Numbered from the stretch's first letter, positions 50,321-59,184 are shown. The stretch is DNA of 64,000 nt from Thalassobius sp049116315 (GCA_049116315.1 JAGDZD010000008.1:1-64000); one strand, 5' to 3'. A program made the numbers and translations. The notes: a model not told the origin generated them from the sequence alone.

Positions 50321-51520
50321 TTAAGCCGACGGCACAGCGGTTCCGGCTGTGTCCCCCAAACCGGTTTTCTTGGCCTTGGCGGCGGCCAAGGTGTCGCGCA
50401 GCTCGGCCTCCATCTTTTTGAGGTCTTCCTCGGCGGCGGCCCGTTTGGCTTTGCCTTCGTCGGCGATCTGCAGGCTTTCGTTGATGGTGGCGATCAGATC
50501 GGCATTGGCTTGTTTAACCGATTCAATATCAAACACGCCCCGTTCCATTTCTTCGCGGATCACCTTGTTGCTTTCGCGCAGGTTTGACGCATTGGCCGTC
50601 AGCAGCTCGTTGGTCAGATCATTGGCTTCGCGCACGGCATTGGCCGCTTCGGCAGAGCGTTGAATGGTCACCGCTTGTGCCAATTGGGTTTCCCAAAGCG
50701 GCACGGTGTTCACCAAGGTTGAGTTGATTTTGGTGACCAGCGACTTGTCGTTTTCCTGCACCAAGCGGATCGATGGCAACGATTGCATTGTGACCTGACG
50801 GGTCAGTTTCAAATCGTGCACCCGACGTTCCAGATCATCGCGCGCAGCCCGCAGGTCGCGCAGCTCTTGTGCTTTCATCACTTGATCATCTTCTGGCGCG
50901 GCTTTGACTTCGGCCTCTTTGGCGGGGATCACTGTGGCGTCTAGCTCAGCGATCTTGGCCTCACCAGCCGCGATATAAAGCGCCAGCTCGTCGTAGAACG
51001 ACAGTGTCTTTTGGTACAACAGATCCAGAGATTTGATGTCTTTCAGCAGCGTGTGTTCGTGCTGAAGCAGGTTGTCGGTGATATTGTCGATCTGGCTTTG
51101 AACCGTTTCAAACTGTGCGGTGAATTTGGCGAAAGGCGCAGCTTTGCCAAGGATCTTTTCCCAAAAGCTCCGCTTGCGACGCACATCCAATTCGCTGATC
51201 GAAAAGCCGCGAATGGTGGTTACAATGCTGCGCAGACTGTCGCCTGCGGGACCGACGTCCTTATTGCGCACATCGCTCAGCATGGCTTGGCTGATTTCCT
51301 GAAGTTCGGCCTGCGCTGCAGACCCAAACGAGACGATCGAGTTGGTGTCGCCCATGTCCAGCTCATCCATGCGCGCCCGGATTTCTGCGCCCACAGGCGC
51401 ATCCGCAGCCTCAAGTGCGACCACGGCGTCGGCGCTGACGGGCTCTGGCAGAACCACAGCGTTAACTTCATCCACCAAAGACAGTGTTTCTTGGGCTTTT
51501 TTCTGAATGGTTTCTGACAT
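50321..51520 (-). CDS. TelA-family protein (toxic anion resistance)
   Basis: Start ATG 51520 follows AAGGAAG. The 399-residue, strongly helical and charged protein shows the TelA signature around residues 90-330 (KRSFWEKILGK, LLQHEHTLLKDIKSLDLLYQKTLSFYDELALYI, TMQSLPSIRLVQENDKSLVTKI, LWETQLAQAV). TelA is linked to tellurite and colicin resistance and to membrane stress but its mechanism is unknown. Long coiled coils are likely. XpaC is encoded directly upstream, a well-known pairing. Confidence 0.9.
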   Translation of the reverse strand: MSETIQKKAQETLSLVDEVNAVVLPEPVSADAVVALEAADAPVGAEIRARMDELDMGDTNSIVSFGSAAQAELQEISQAMLSDVRNKDVGPAGDSLRSIVTTIRGFSISELDVRRKRSFWEKILGKAAPFAKFTAQFETVQSQIDNITDNLLQHEHTLLKDIKSLDLLYQKTLSFYDELALYIAAGEAKIAELDATVIPAKEAEVKAAPEDDQVMKAQELRDLRAARDDLERRVHDLKLTRQVTMQSLPSIRLVQENDKSLVTKINSTLVNTVPLWETQLAQAVTIQRSAEAANAVREANDLTNELLTANASNLRESNKVIREEMERGVFDIESVKQANADLIATINESLQIADEGKAKRAAAEEDLKKMEAELRDTLAAAKAKKTGLGDTAGTAVPSA

Positions 51521-51554
51521 GTGTCTTCCTTTCAATAGAAATTGCAGCCGAGCA

Positions 51555-52436
51555 TCACTCGGTGCGAATGCCTTCACGTTTCAGCCGGTCGCGCAAGACG
51601 TCGATCTCAATGTTTAGATAATTGCGGTCTTCCAGCAGTAATTTTTGCGTCCGAGCGGCGAAGTTTTGCTCAAGATCGTCCAGCAGCGCGGCATAGTCGG
51701 TCTTGGCCTGCACATCCCGCGAACGGCCATAGATATCGGCAAACTTGATCGTCGCGTCGCGCGCGCCCATCAAATAGACCGAAAGATACTTGCGCGCCGC
51801 TGTCAGGTCGCGCGGATCTTCTTCGACGGTGCGAAACAGATCCCGCACCGTGGTTTGGAATTGCGCCAGTCGGGCTTCCATCTGCCGATCCCCGGCGCGC
51901 TTCATCGCATCGGTCATCGCCGTGAGATGAGCTTCGGCCTCTTCCACGGCGCGTGCCACCCGGTTGGTCTGAAAGGTGTCGATGCCTTCCATGCCCTTGT
52001 CACGTAACGGATCCAAGCCAAAGGATAGGCTGTGCAACACGGCGCCAATGATCGTAAACAATCCCGCCTCAACCGGGCCGTGGCCGGCAAAACCGACCAA
52101 TCCCAGACCAAGCCCCGTCAGCACAGAGCCAGCAATCTTGCGCGGCATCGCCGGGCGGCGCGCCACTTTGCGCGCTTCATAGGCCTCTTGGGCAATGATG
52201 CCTTCGCGGGTCAGCCAAGCAGATAGGATCAACACCCCCAAGGCCACCAAATACTGGGCCATCACAAAAGGCTCGGCAGTGAAGGCTTTCCAGATCAGGG
52301 GCAGGGGCAGCAGGAACAATAGGTTTACACGCCCACCGGCGCGCGTGCGTTTGGCATCTCGAAAGGTGCCCTGCGCCGAAGAGGTCGCTGCGGTGTCATT
52401 TGGGCTGAATTTGCCGCCATATCGCTTTGTCATCAT
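51555..52436 (-). CDS. XpaC-family membrane protein
   Basis: The 293-residue protein has a polar N-terminus, two to three membrane helices (residues about 40-60, 65-80 and 105-140) and a helical cytoplasmic C-terminus (VARAVEEAEAHLTAMTDAMKRAGDRQMEARL). This layout matches the 5-bromo-4-chloroindolyl phosphate hydrolysis (XpaC) family. AGGAGG precedes two adjacent ATG codons at 52436 and 52433. It is the first gene of the XpaC-TelA-DUF2927 operon and probably anchors TelA at the membrane. Confidence 0.85.
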   Translation of the reverse strand: MMTKRYGGKFSPNDTAATSSAQGTFRDAKRTRAGGRVNLLFLLPLPLIWKAFTAEPFVMAQYLVALGVLILSAWLTREGIIAQEAYEARKVARRPAMPRKIAGSVLTGLGLGLVGFAGHGPVEAGLFTIIGAVLHSLSFGLDPLRDKGMEGIDTFQTNRVARAVEEAEAHLTAMTDAMKRAGDRQMEARLAQFQTTVRDLFRTVEEDPRDLTAARKYLSVYLMGARDATIKFADIYGRSRDVQAKTDYAALLDDLEQNFAARTQKLLLEDRNYLNIEIDVLRDRLKREGIRTE

Positions 52437-52561
52437 AGACCTCCTGATGTGAGGGTCACATAGAAGGTGAATATGACAAGCAAAACAAAAGCTAGTTTTT
52501 GCAATCCGGTGTTAGACATAAAGCGCTCGCATCAAAAAGTTGACAAGAACGTAAGCCTCTG

Positions 52562-52596
52562 TCGGCAATGTTACTAGGGGGAACATTGCCGATTTT
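52562..52596. terminator. Hairpin with T-run between rluB-like and xpaC genes
   Basis: TCGGCAATGTT pairs perfectly with AACATTGCCGA, followed on the plus strand by TTTT. No plus-strand gene is seen upstream. On the minus strand it would lie just after the pseudouridine synthase gene, without a T-run. Confidence 0.5.
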
Positions 52597-52610
52597 ATGT
52601 CATATCACGC

Positions 52611-53786
52611 TTAGTAAGACCGTGGTTTTGAACGGCGCCCGGTGTTTTTCCCGGATTTGGAGCCCGAGCGGCCTTCCATTTGGGGGCCGGCGGAACGTTG
52701 AGGCTTGCCGCCGCCCGAGCGTCCGCCCGATTTTCCATTCGAAGCCCCATAGCTATTGCCACCTTGGCCACCGCTTGGTTTGCCGCCAGTGCCACTTTTG
52801 CGTCGACCTGGGTTTTCGATTTCAGTGCCCATGCCGGTGCGACTTGATTTGCCGGCGTGGCGCGCGCCACCGCGTGGTTCATCACGCTCTGCGAAACGGC
52901 CCGATGGTTTGCCTGCAGCAGAAGGCTCTGCACTATCGCGACGACCGCGCCCCATATGTGGTGCATATTCGGTAGAGCGTCGCGCGCTTGGTTTGCCGGG
53001 GCCCTTGCGAGAGATTTTTGGGCCTTTGCCGCGGGGTTCTTCTTCGGGCAAAATGCCGTCCAGCCCCAATTGATCGCGCACAACCTTGCGCCGCAATTCT
53101 TCAACTTCGCCGGATTTCAACTGGCCGAGCTGAAAGGGGCCATAAGACACGCGGATCAACCGGTTCACAGTGAACTCCACCGCCTCCATTGCGCGGCGGA
53201 TTTCGCGGTTCTTGCCTTCACGCAGGCCGATGGTCAGCCACGCGTTGGCGCCTTGTTGACGGTCAAACTGCACCTCCATCGGCTGAAAGCGTTCGCCATC
53301 AACCGTCAGCCCCTTGCGCAGCGGATCAAGGCGTTCGTCGCTGACATAGCCGCGCACACGTACGCGGTATTTACGCAACCAGCCGGTCGATGGCAGCTCT
53401 AGCTTGCGCTTGACCTCCCCATCGTTGGTCAACAGCAACAAACCCTCAGAGTTCAAATCCAAACGGCCGACACTCATCACCCGTGGCAGGGCGGCGGGCA
53501 AATCATCATAGATCGTTGGACGGCCCTGTTCGTCAGAATGTGTTGTCACCAACCCAGTGGGTTTGTGATACATCCAGATGCGGGCGGGCTCTGGTGGGGC
53601 CAGCGGCTTGCCGTCCACGGTCACACGATCTTTGTCGGTGATATTCAGGGCGGGGCTGTCGATTTTTTGGCCGTTTACGCTGACGAGGCCAGCCTGAATA
53701 AGGCGTTCGGCTTCTCGGCGGCTGGCGACGCCGGCACGGGCGATGACTTTGGCGATACGATCGCCCTTGGGAGGGAGCTCTGACAT
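52611..53786 (-). CDS. rluB: rRNA pseudouridine synthase, RsuA/RluB family, with long basic tail
   Basis: An S4 RNA-binding domain (about residues 8-55, ARAGVASRREAERLIQAGLVSVNG) precedes the catalytic domain with GRLDLNSEGLLLLTND (catalytic D110) and RKYRVRVRG. This fits synthases that modify 23S rRNA (RluB, position 2605) rather than the shorter RsuA. From about residue 255 a Gly/Ser/Lys/Arg-rich, low-complexity tail of about 135 residues extends to the C-terminus, as in other alphaproteobacterial RluB. It is divergent from tadA, a common arrangement in this order. Confidence 0.9.
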   Translation of the reverse strand: MSELPPKGDRIAKVIARAGVASRREAERLIQAGLVSVNGQKIDSPALNITDKDRVTVDGKPLAPPEPARIWMYHKPTGLVTTHSDEQGRPTIYDDLPAALPRVMSVGRLDLNSEGLLLLTNDGEVKRKLELPSTGWLRKYRVRVRGYVSDERLDPLRKGLTVDGERFQPMEVQFDRQQGANAWLTIGLREGKNREIRRAMEAVEFTVNRLIRVSYGPFQLGQLKSGEVEELRRKVVRDQLGLDGILPEEEPRGKGPKISRKGPGKPSARRSTEYAPHMGRGRRDSAEPSAAGKPSGRFAERDEPRGGARHAGKSSRTGMGTEIENPGRRKSGTGGKPSGGQGGNSYGASNGKSGGRSGGGKPQRSAGPQMEGRSGSKSGKNTGRRSKPRSY

Positions 53787-53881
53787 GCGGGACCTTTCTA
53801 GGCGGCGCGGGCGTGGAAGGGCTGATCTCTAGCGCAATTTTCCCCATTGCGAAAGGCGCGATCTCTTGGCACTCAAGAGGG

Positions 53882-54349
53882 ATGGTTTTTCGCAGTTACA
53901 TGGAAGAGGCGCTTTCGGAGGCGCGCGCCGCCGCAGAGCGCGGGGAAGTGCCGGTCGGCGCTGTCATCGTCTCACCCAAAGGAGAGGTTGTGGCCCGTGC
54001 CGGCAATCGCACCCGCGAATTGAGTGATCCCACGGCGCACGCAGAGATGTTGGCCCTGCGGGCTGCTTGCCAACTGGCGCAAAGCGAACGTTTGGTGGGC
54101 TATGACCTCTATGTGACCCTTGAGCCTTGCCCGATGTGTGCAGCTGCGCTGGCCAATGGGCGCATTGCGCGGGTGTATTATGGCGCGGCCGACCCCAAAA
54201 GCGGGGGCGTGGCGCAGGGCCCGCGCGTGTTCAGCCATCCCCAATGCCACCACGTGCCCGAGGTTTATGACGGCATCCATGCCCGCGCCTGCGAGCGGTT
54301 GCTGACGGACTTCTTTGAGACAGTGCGCAAGGGCGCGCGGAATATGTGA
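53882..54349 (+). CDS. tadA: tRNA adenosine(34) deaminase
   Basis: The enzyme converts A34 to inosine in tRNA-Arg(ACG). Zinc ligands and the catalytic acid are present: H53-A-E55 (TAHAEM) and C83/C86 (EPCPMC). From ATG 53882 the product is 155 residues, the usual length; ATG 53900 is another possibility, and the long frame from 53813 reads through the divergent promoter. Neither ATG has a good ribosome site. Confidence 0.93.
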   Translation: MVFRSYMEEALSEARAAAERGEVPVGAVIVSPKGEVVARAGNRTRELSDPTAHAEMLALRAACQLAQSERLVGYDLYVTLEPCPMCAAALANGRIARVYYGAADPKSGGVAQGPRVFSHPQCHHVPEVYDGIHARACERLLTDFFETVRKGARNM

Positions 54350-54434
54350 TATTCCGATCCGTTTTCTGTCAGAAAACGTGTGGCGGGCGGGGAGCTTTTG
54401 CGAGATCTGCCCCCATATGGGATCTGATGTGTAT

Positions 54435-54457
54435 GAGTATTTGGGGCAAGATGAAGG
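54435..54457 (+). repeat. Rhodobacterales-type intergenic repeat half (GAGTATTT...CAAGATGAAGG)
   Basis: GAGTATTTGGGGCAAGATGA matches the left arm of the inverted repeat at 60633-60655. The trailing AAGGA forms the ribosome site of the next gene, which starts 10 bases further on. Confidence 0.6.
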
Positions 54458-54465
54458 AATAGCCG

Positions 54466-55122
54466 TTGGACTGGATGGCGCAGGTCGACAATTATTGTGA
54501 GCGAATAGATCCCAGTTTTTGGGCTGAGCCGGTGAATGCGCTGACCAATTTGGCCTTCATTTTGGCAGGTCTATTCATGTGGCGGCGTGTGGGCGCATGG
54601 GGCGCAGGACGGTTATTGTCGCTGATCTTAATTGTGATTGGCTGTGGGTCATGGGCGTTTCACACGCAGGCACAGGTCTGGGCCGGGGTTGCGGATGTGG
54701 TGCCGATTTTGGCGTTTATTTTGGTCTATCTCTATTTGGCCAACCGCGCGTATTGGTCGTTTTCGCCTTGGCTGTCTGCGGGTTTGGTCTTGTTATTTGT
54801 CCCCTATGCGGCGGCTGTGATCCCTGTGGCGCAGCTTGTGCCGGGTCTTGGCAGTTCGGCCTCTTATGTGCCTGTGCCGATTTTGATTGGGATATATGCT
54901 GTGTTGTTGCGGCAATCGGCCCCCGGTACAGCGCGCGGACTGGTGATTGGGGCGGCGATTTTGTCTCTGTCCATCTTGATGCGCAGTTTGGATATGCCAT
55001 TGTGTGCGCAATGGCCTTTGGGGACGCATTTTCTGTGGCATATTCTCAACGCCGTGATGTTGGCGTGGATGATTGAGGTCTATCGTCGCCATATGCTTGC
55101 AGCGCCGCGCGCTGGACGCTAA
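54466..55122 (+). CDS. Ceramidase-family integral membrane protein
   Basis: The 218-residue protein has about seven membrane helices and the alkaline ceramidase/CREST motifs: YCERIDPSFWAEPVNALTN near the N-terminus, GCGSWAFHT in the second helix and HFLWHILNA near the end. These supply the zinc-binding His residues and the catalytic Asp/Ser of the family. It may hydrolyse an amide-linked lipid in the membrane. Start is TTG 54466 with AAGGA from the overlapping repeat; ATG 54475 is possible. It lies upstream of gatCA, same strand. Confidence 0.82.
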   Translation: MDWMAQVDNYCERIDPSFWAEPVNALTNLAFILAGLFMWRRVGAWGAGRLLSLILIVIGCGSWAFHTQAQVWAGVADVVPILAFILVYLYLANRAYWSFSPWLSAGLVLLFVPYAAAVIPVAQLVPGLGSSASYVPVPILIGIYAVLLRQSAPGTARGLVIGAAILSLSILMRSLDMPLCAQWPLGTHFLWHILNAVMLAWMIEVYRRHMLAAPRAGR

Positions 55123-55154
55123 ACGCTGTTGCAAAGAAAAACGGAGATCTGCAC

Positions 55155-55442
55155 ATGTCGATCGACAGCCAAACCGCTGCCAAAGTGGCAAAACTTGCCC
55201 GTATCAAAGTTGAAGAGGACGCGCTGCCGGCGCTGGCCAATGAATTCAACACCATTTTGGGCTTTATTGAACAGCTCAACGAAGTGGATGTTGAAGGGGT
55301 TGAACCGATGACTTCGGTCACGCCGATGCGTTTGAAGCGTCGCGTTGATGAAATCACCGATGGTGGGATCCAAGACCGCGTTTTGAAAAACGCGCCTGAT
55401 GCACGTGAAGGCTTCTTTGCCGTTCCTAAGGTGGTAGATTAA
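55155..55442 (+). CDS. gatC: Aspartyl/glutamyl-tRNA amidotransferase subunit C
   Basis: The 95-residue protein matches GatC: VAKLARIKVEEDALPALANEFNTILGFIEQLNEVD, then MRLKRRVDEITDGGIQDRVLKNAP and the C-terminal FFAVPKVV. GatC is the belt that holds GatA and GatB together in the enzyme that makes Gln-tRNA(Gln) and Asn-tRNA(Asn). Its stop overlaps the gatA start (TAATG). Confidence 0.96.
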   Translation: MSIDSQTAAKVAKLARIKVEEDALPALANEFNTILGFIEQLNEVDVEGVEPMTSVTPMRLKRRVDEITDGGIQDRVLKNAPDAREGFFAVPKVVD

Positions 55443-56929
55443 TGAGCGATCTGAACAAACTGACGCTGGCAGACGCCCGTGATAAACTGCGTGCCAAAGA
55501 GGTCACCTCGGTCGAGTTGACCCAAGCGTGCTTGAGCGCCATTGAAAAAGCCGGTGCGTTGAATGCCTTTGTGCATAAGACCCCAGAGATTGCTTTGGAG
55601 CAGGCCAAAGCGGCGGATGCGCGTTTGGCTGCGGGGGATGCGCCTGCGATGTGTGGTCTGCCGGTGGGCATCAAGGATCTGTTTTGTACCAAGGGTGTGG
55701 CGAGCCAAGCTGGCAGCCGAATCCTTGAAGGGTTCAAGCCTGAATATGAATCAACCGTGTCCTCAAAGCTGTTTGACGCCGGATCGGTCATGCTGGGCAA
55801 GTTGAACATGGATGAGTTCGCCATGGGCTCCTCCAACGAAACGTCGGTTTATGGCAATGCCATCAACCCGTGGCGTCGCGGCAATGATGATGCGCAACTG
55901 ACACCGGGGGGCTCTTCTGGTGGTTCTGCTGCGGCGGTGGCTGCGGATCTGTGCTTGGCGGCAACTGGGACCGACACTGGCGGTTCGATCCGCCAACCTG
56001 CGGCCTTTACCGGCACGGTTGGGATCAAACCCACCTATGGTCGGTGTTCGCGTTGGGGCATCGTGGCGTTTGCCTCCTCTTTGGATCAGGCCGGTCCGAT
56101 GACCAAATCGGTGCGAGATGCGGCGATCATGCTTGAGGCGATGGTGGGGCATGACCCCAAGGATTCCACCAGTGTCGACATTCCGGTGCCAAATTTCGAA
56201 GCCATGCTGACTGGGGACATCAAAGGTAAGAAAATCGGGATTCCGGTTGAGTACCGCATGGATGGCATGCCTGCCGAGATCGAAAAGCTTTGGGCCGACG
56301 GCACTGAGATGCTCAAAGCCGCAGGGGCTGAGATCGTTGAGATCTCTTTGCCACACACAAAATACGCCTTGCCTGCCTATTATGTGATTGCGCCGGCTGA
56401 AGCATCGTCAAACTTGGCCCGCTATGATGGGGTGCGCTTTGGGCATCGCGCCAAATTGGAAGCCGGTGATGGTATCACCGAGATGTATGAAAAAACCCGT
56501 GCCGAAGGGTTCGGCCACGAGGTTCAGCGTCGCGTGATGGTTGGGACCTATGTTCTCTCTGCTGGGTTCTATGACGCCTATTACAACCGGGCGCGTCGTG
56601 TGCGGGCATTGATCAAGAAAGACTTTGACGATGTGTTTGCCGCGGGGGTCGATGCCATTTTGACCCCGGCCACACCTTCTGCGGCCTTTGGTCTGGGTGA
56701 AATGACCGATGCAGATCCTATCCAGATGTATCTCAACGACGTCTTCACAGTGACGGTGAACCTGGCGGGTCTGCCGGGGATCAGCGTGCCGGCTGGTTTG
56801 GACGCGCAGGGACTGCCCTTGGGTCTGCAACTGATCGGACGTCCATGGGAAGAAGGCGATTTGCTGAATACCGCTTATGCGCTGGAAAACGCGGCAGGAT
56901 TTGTAGCAAAACCGGGTCAGTGGTGGTAA
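55442..56929 (+). CDS. gatA: Aspartyl/glutamyl-tRNA amidotransferase subunit A
   Basis: The 495-residue amidase has the Ser-cisSer-Lys triad in place: K78 (LPVGIKDLF), S158 (PGGSSGGSAAAV) and S182 (TDTGGSIRQPA). It releases ammonia from glutamine for transamidation by GatB. Length and C-terminus (LAGLPGISVPAGLDAQGLPLGLQLIG) are standard. gatB is not in the window, so the complex is encoded at more than one place. Confidence 0.97.
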   Translation: MSDLNKLTLADARDKLRAKEVTSVELTQACLSAIEKAGALNAFVHKTPEIALEQAKAADARLAAGDAPAMCGLPVGIKDLFCTKGVASQAGSRILEGFKPEYESTVSSKLFDAGSVMLGKLNMDEFAMGSSNETSVYGNAINPWRRGNDDAQLTPGGSSGGSAAAVAADLCLAATGTDTGGSIRQPAAFTGTVGIKPTYGRCSRWGIVAFASSLDQAGPMTKSVRDAAIMLEAMVGHDPKDSTSVDIPVPNFEAMLTGDIKGKKIGIPVEYRMDGMPAEIEKLWADGTEMLKAAGAEIVEISLPHTKYALPAYYVIAPAEASSNLARYDGVRFGHRAKLEAGDGITEMYEKTRAEGFGHEVQRRVMVGTYVLSAGFYDAYYNRARRVRALIKKDFDDVFAAGVDAILTPATPSAAFGLGEMTDADPIQMYLNDVFTVTVNLAGLPGISVPAGLDAQGLPLGLQLIGRPWEEGDLLNTAYALENAAGFVAKPGQWW

Positions 56930-56964
56930 CACCACTTTAAAACCACGATGAGCAGGGTGATGGT

Positions 56965-57693
56965 ATGCGAGTAGTTCTTGGAACAGTTGCACTTTTAGCG
57001 ATGGCGGCCTGTGCGCCTGCGGTGCCTGAAAGCGGTCCTGATGCGGGCGTGGGCTTTGGTGACTATGATACCTATCTGCGCCAGCAGGCACAGCGCGATG
57101 CGGCGTTACGCGGTGACGCGTTGCCGCCGCCTCAGACCGTGTCGTCTGAGACATTGGCGCCTGTGTCTGGCAGCACCACCGCCAGCGCCTCAGCGCTTGA
57201 TCCTGCGGCGCAAGTGGCTGCAGACACCGCTGCGGCATTGGGGACAGGCCAGACTGTTGTGGATGCCAGCCCGTCCAACCCGCCTCCCGAAGCGGTCGCC
57301 GCCTCGGGGATTTCGAATGAAAACGACTTTGATGACGTGTCTTCGCTGCGCACGATCGAAAGTGACGCAGAGCGTCTGGCGGCCAACCGGGCCCAGTACC
57401 AAGTGGTGCAGCCAACGGCCTTGCCATCGCGGTCAGGTCGCGAAGGTCCAAATATCGTGAGCTATGCGCTGCAAACCTCCAACCCAGTTGGCGCGCAGCT
57501 GTATAAGCGGTTTTCTTTGAGCCAAGCGCGGACGGTGCGCAACTGCGCCAAATATCCTTCGCCCGACATGGCGCAATCGGATTTCTTGGCCAAAGGCGGC
57601 CCTGCCAAAGATCGCTTGGGTCTTGACCCCGATGGCGATGGCTTTGCCTGTGCTTGGGATCCAAGCCCATTCCGCGCGATCAACGGTGGCTGA
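56965..57693 (+). CDS. Lipoprotein with excalibur-like C-terminal domain
   Basis: A lipoprotein signal (VALLAMAACAP, lipidated Cys at about 16) is followed by an Ala/Pro/Ser-rich disordered stretch of about 130 residues. The C-terminal domain is NCAKYPSPDMAQSDFLAKGGP...LDPDGDGFACAWDP. The DPDGDGFAC loop with two cysteines is the calcium-binding excalibur signature. It is probably an envelope protein. The end overlaps the start of the cell-wall amidase gene, suggesting a shared envelope role. Confidence 0.82.
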   Translation: MRVVLGTVALLAMAACAPAVPESGPDAGVGFGDYDTYLRQQAQRDAALRGDALPPPQTVSSETLAPVSGSTTASASALDPAAQVAADTAAALGTGQTVVDASPSNPPPEAVAASGISNENDFDDVSSLRTIESDAERLAANRAQYQVVQPTALPSRSGREGPNIVSYALQTSNPVGAQLYKRFSLSQARTVRNCAKYPSPDMAQSDFLAKGGPAKDRLGLDPDGDGFACAWDPSPFRAINGG

Positions 57694-58429
57694 GGCCGCT
57701 CAACCGCTGACACATCCTTCGCCAAATTTTGGGCCGCGCAGAGATCACGCGCGGCCTGATTTGATTGTGCTGCACTACACCGCAATGGACAGTGCAAAGG
57801 CGGCGCTGGCGCGGTTGTGCGATCCGCAAGCCGAAGTGTCTTGTCACTATCTGATCAGCGAAACAGGGCAGCTTTGGCAGTTGGTGGAGGAAGACATGCG
57901 CGCGTGGCACGCCGGGGCAGGGGCCTGGGGCGATGTGACAGACGTGAATTCCCGCTCGATCGGGATTGAGCTGGCCAATACCGGCCGCCATCCCTTCTCA
58001 GAGCCTCAAATGGCGGTGCTGGAGCGGCTGTTGGCAGCGATCATGGGGCGATGGTCCATTCCCCCGGAACGGGTGATTGGGCATTCGGATATGGCGCCAA
58101 CCCGCAAGCAAGATCCAGGGGGTAAGTTTGACTGGCGCCGCCTGGCACTTCAGGGGCTGTCTGTCTGGCCCGAGGTTGAGGTCACCGATGACATCAGGGA
58201 TCCCAATTTCTGGACGGTTGAGCGGATCGAGGCTTTTGGCGCGACATTGCATGAAATCGGATATGATGTGCCCCAAGACGAATTGCCGGGGACAATATTC
58301 CTAAAGACCTTTTGTGACCGCTTTGTTCCGGGGAAACCGGGTAATAATCGCCCCGCCGGATATGCCTTTGCGGCGGCACAGGATCTTGCCCGTCGCTTCC
58401 CCGTTGACCGCGACGAGCCAAACGCCTAG
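57686..58429 (+). CDS. N-acetylmuramoyl-L-alanine amidase (AmiD/AmpD-type)
   Basis: An amidase_2-type enzyme cleaving the bond between muramic acid and the stem peptide. Zinc ligands are visible in VLHYTAM and HSDMAPTRKQDPG, and the segment SIGIELANTG is also typical. I choose GTG 57686, which overlaps the lipoprotein stop by 8 bases, giving 247 residues; TTG or ATG codons upstream are alternatives but run deep into the lipoprotein gene. No signal peptide is seen, so it may act on recycled muropeptides in the cytoplasm like AmpD. Confidence 0.88.
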   Translation: MAEAAQPLTHPSPNFGPRRDHARPDLIVLHYTAMDSAKAALARLCDPQAEVSCHYLISETGQLWQLVEEDMRAWHAGAGAWGDVTDVNSRSIGIELANTGRHPFSEPQMAVLERLLAAIMGRWSIPPERVIGHSDMAPTRKQDPGGKFDWRRLALQGLSVWPEVEVTDDIRDPNFWTVERIEAFGATLHEIGYDVPQDELPGTIFLKTFCDRFVPGKPGNNRPAGYAFAAAQDLARRFPVDRDEPNA

Positions 58430-58436
58430 ACCGCCC

Positions 58437-58870
58437 AAGCGCGGAGGGCTGGATGGCCGCCGGGGCTTTGGCCCGGGAGGAAAGTCCGGACTCCACAAGG
58501 TAAGGGTGCCGGGTAACGCCCGGCGGGGGCAACCCCAGGGAAAGCGCCACAGAAAACAGACCGCCTGTCACACCTGCGGTTCGCCAAAGGAACATGTGAC
58601 AGGTCAGGGTGAAACGGTGGGGTAAGAGCCCACCGCGGGACTGGCAACAGGACCGGCACGGCAAGCCCCACCCGGAGCAATGCCGAATAGGGACCTCGCG
58701 CGGGGCATGATCAGGTGCTTGCACGTGATATCGCCGCAGGGTTTGTCTTGACCCAGAGGTCCGGGTTGGCAGCTAGAGAGGCATCGGTAACGGTGTCTTT
58801 AGATGAATGGTCATCTCGGATGGGGCAACTCATCTATGACAGAATCCGGCTTATAGGCCCTCCGCGCAGT
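58437..58870 (+). ncRNA. rnpB: RNase P RNA (bacterial class A)
   Basis: The ends form a perfect 11-bp P1 helix: GCGCGGAGGGC (58439-58449) with GCCCTCCGCGC (58857-58867). Inside are the universal conserved blocks GAGGAAAGTCCGGACTCCAC near the 5' end, ACAGAATCCGGCTTATAG near the 3' end (the P4 strands) and a central GAGAGG-type region. This is the catalytic RNA that matures tRNA 5' ends. It lies between the amidase and rpmG. Ends are approximate by a few bases. Confidence 0.95.
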
Positions 58871-58991
58871 ATATCCCGACGAGATGGTCGAATAGCCATT
58901 GACTCGGGGGCTTGATTCCTTAAAAGGCAGGCTTCAAGGATTCCACGGGACGGCCCGACTGACCCGTTTCGACTGAGACTGGAGATAAACC

Positions 58992-59159
58992 ATGGCGAAG
59001 CCAACAACGATCAAAATCCGTCTGAACTCGACCGCAGACACGGGCCACTTCTATGTGACCAAAAAGAACGCACGCACAATGACTGAAAAAATGGTTGTAC
59101 GTAAGTATGACCCAGTTGTTCGCAAGCACGTCGAATACAAAGAAGGCAAGATCAAGTAA
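58992..59159 (+). CDS. rpmG: Ribosomal protein bL33
   Basis: The 55-residue protein MAKPTTIKIRLNSTADTGHF... with YVTKKNARTMTEKMVVRKYDP is a standard L33 of the type without zinc cysteines. GGAG precedes the ATG. It is monocistronic, with a terminator 26 bases after the stop, and is placed after rnpB. Confidence 0.96.
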   Translation: MAKPTTIKIRLNSTADTGHFYVTKKNARTMTEKMVVRKYDPVVRKHVEYKEGKIK

Positions 59160-59184
59160 GATCTTTCCTATCTGGATTTAGAAG

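Noticed and set aside
56408..57670. A 420-residue minus-strand frame across gatA and the lipoprotein gene
   Set aside because: It lies opposite gatA, whose catalytic triad is intact, and is rich in Arg/His/Gln as expected of a shadow frame.
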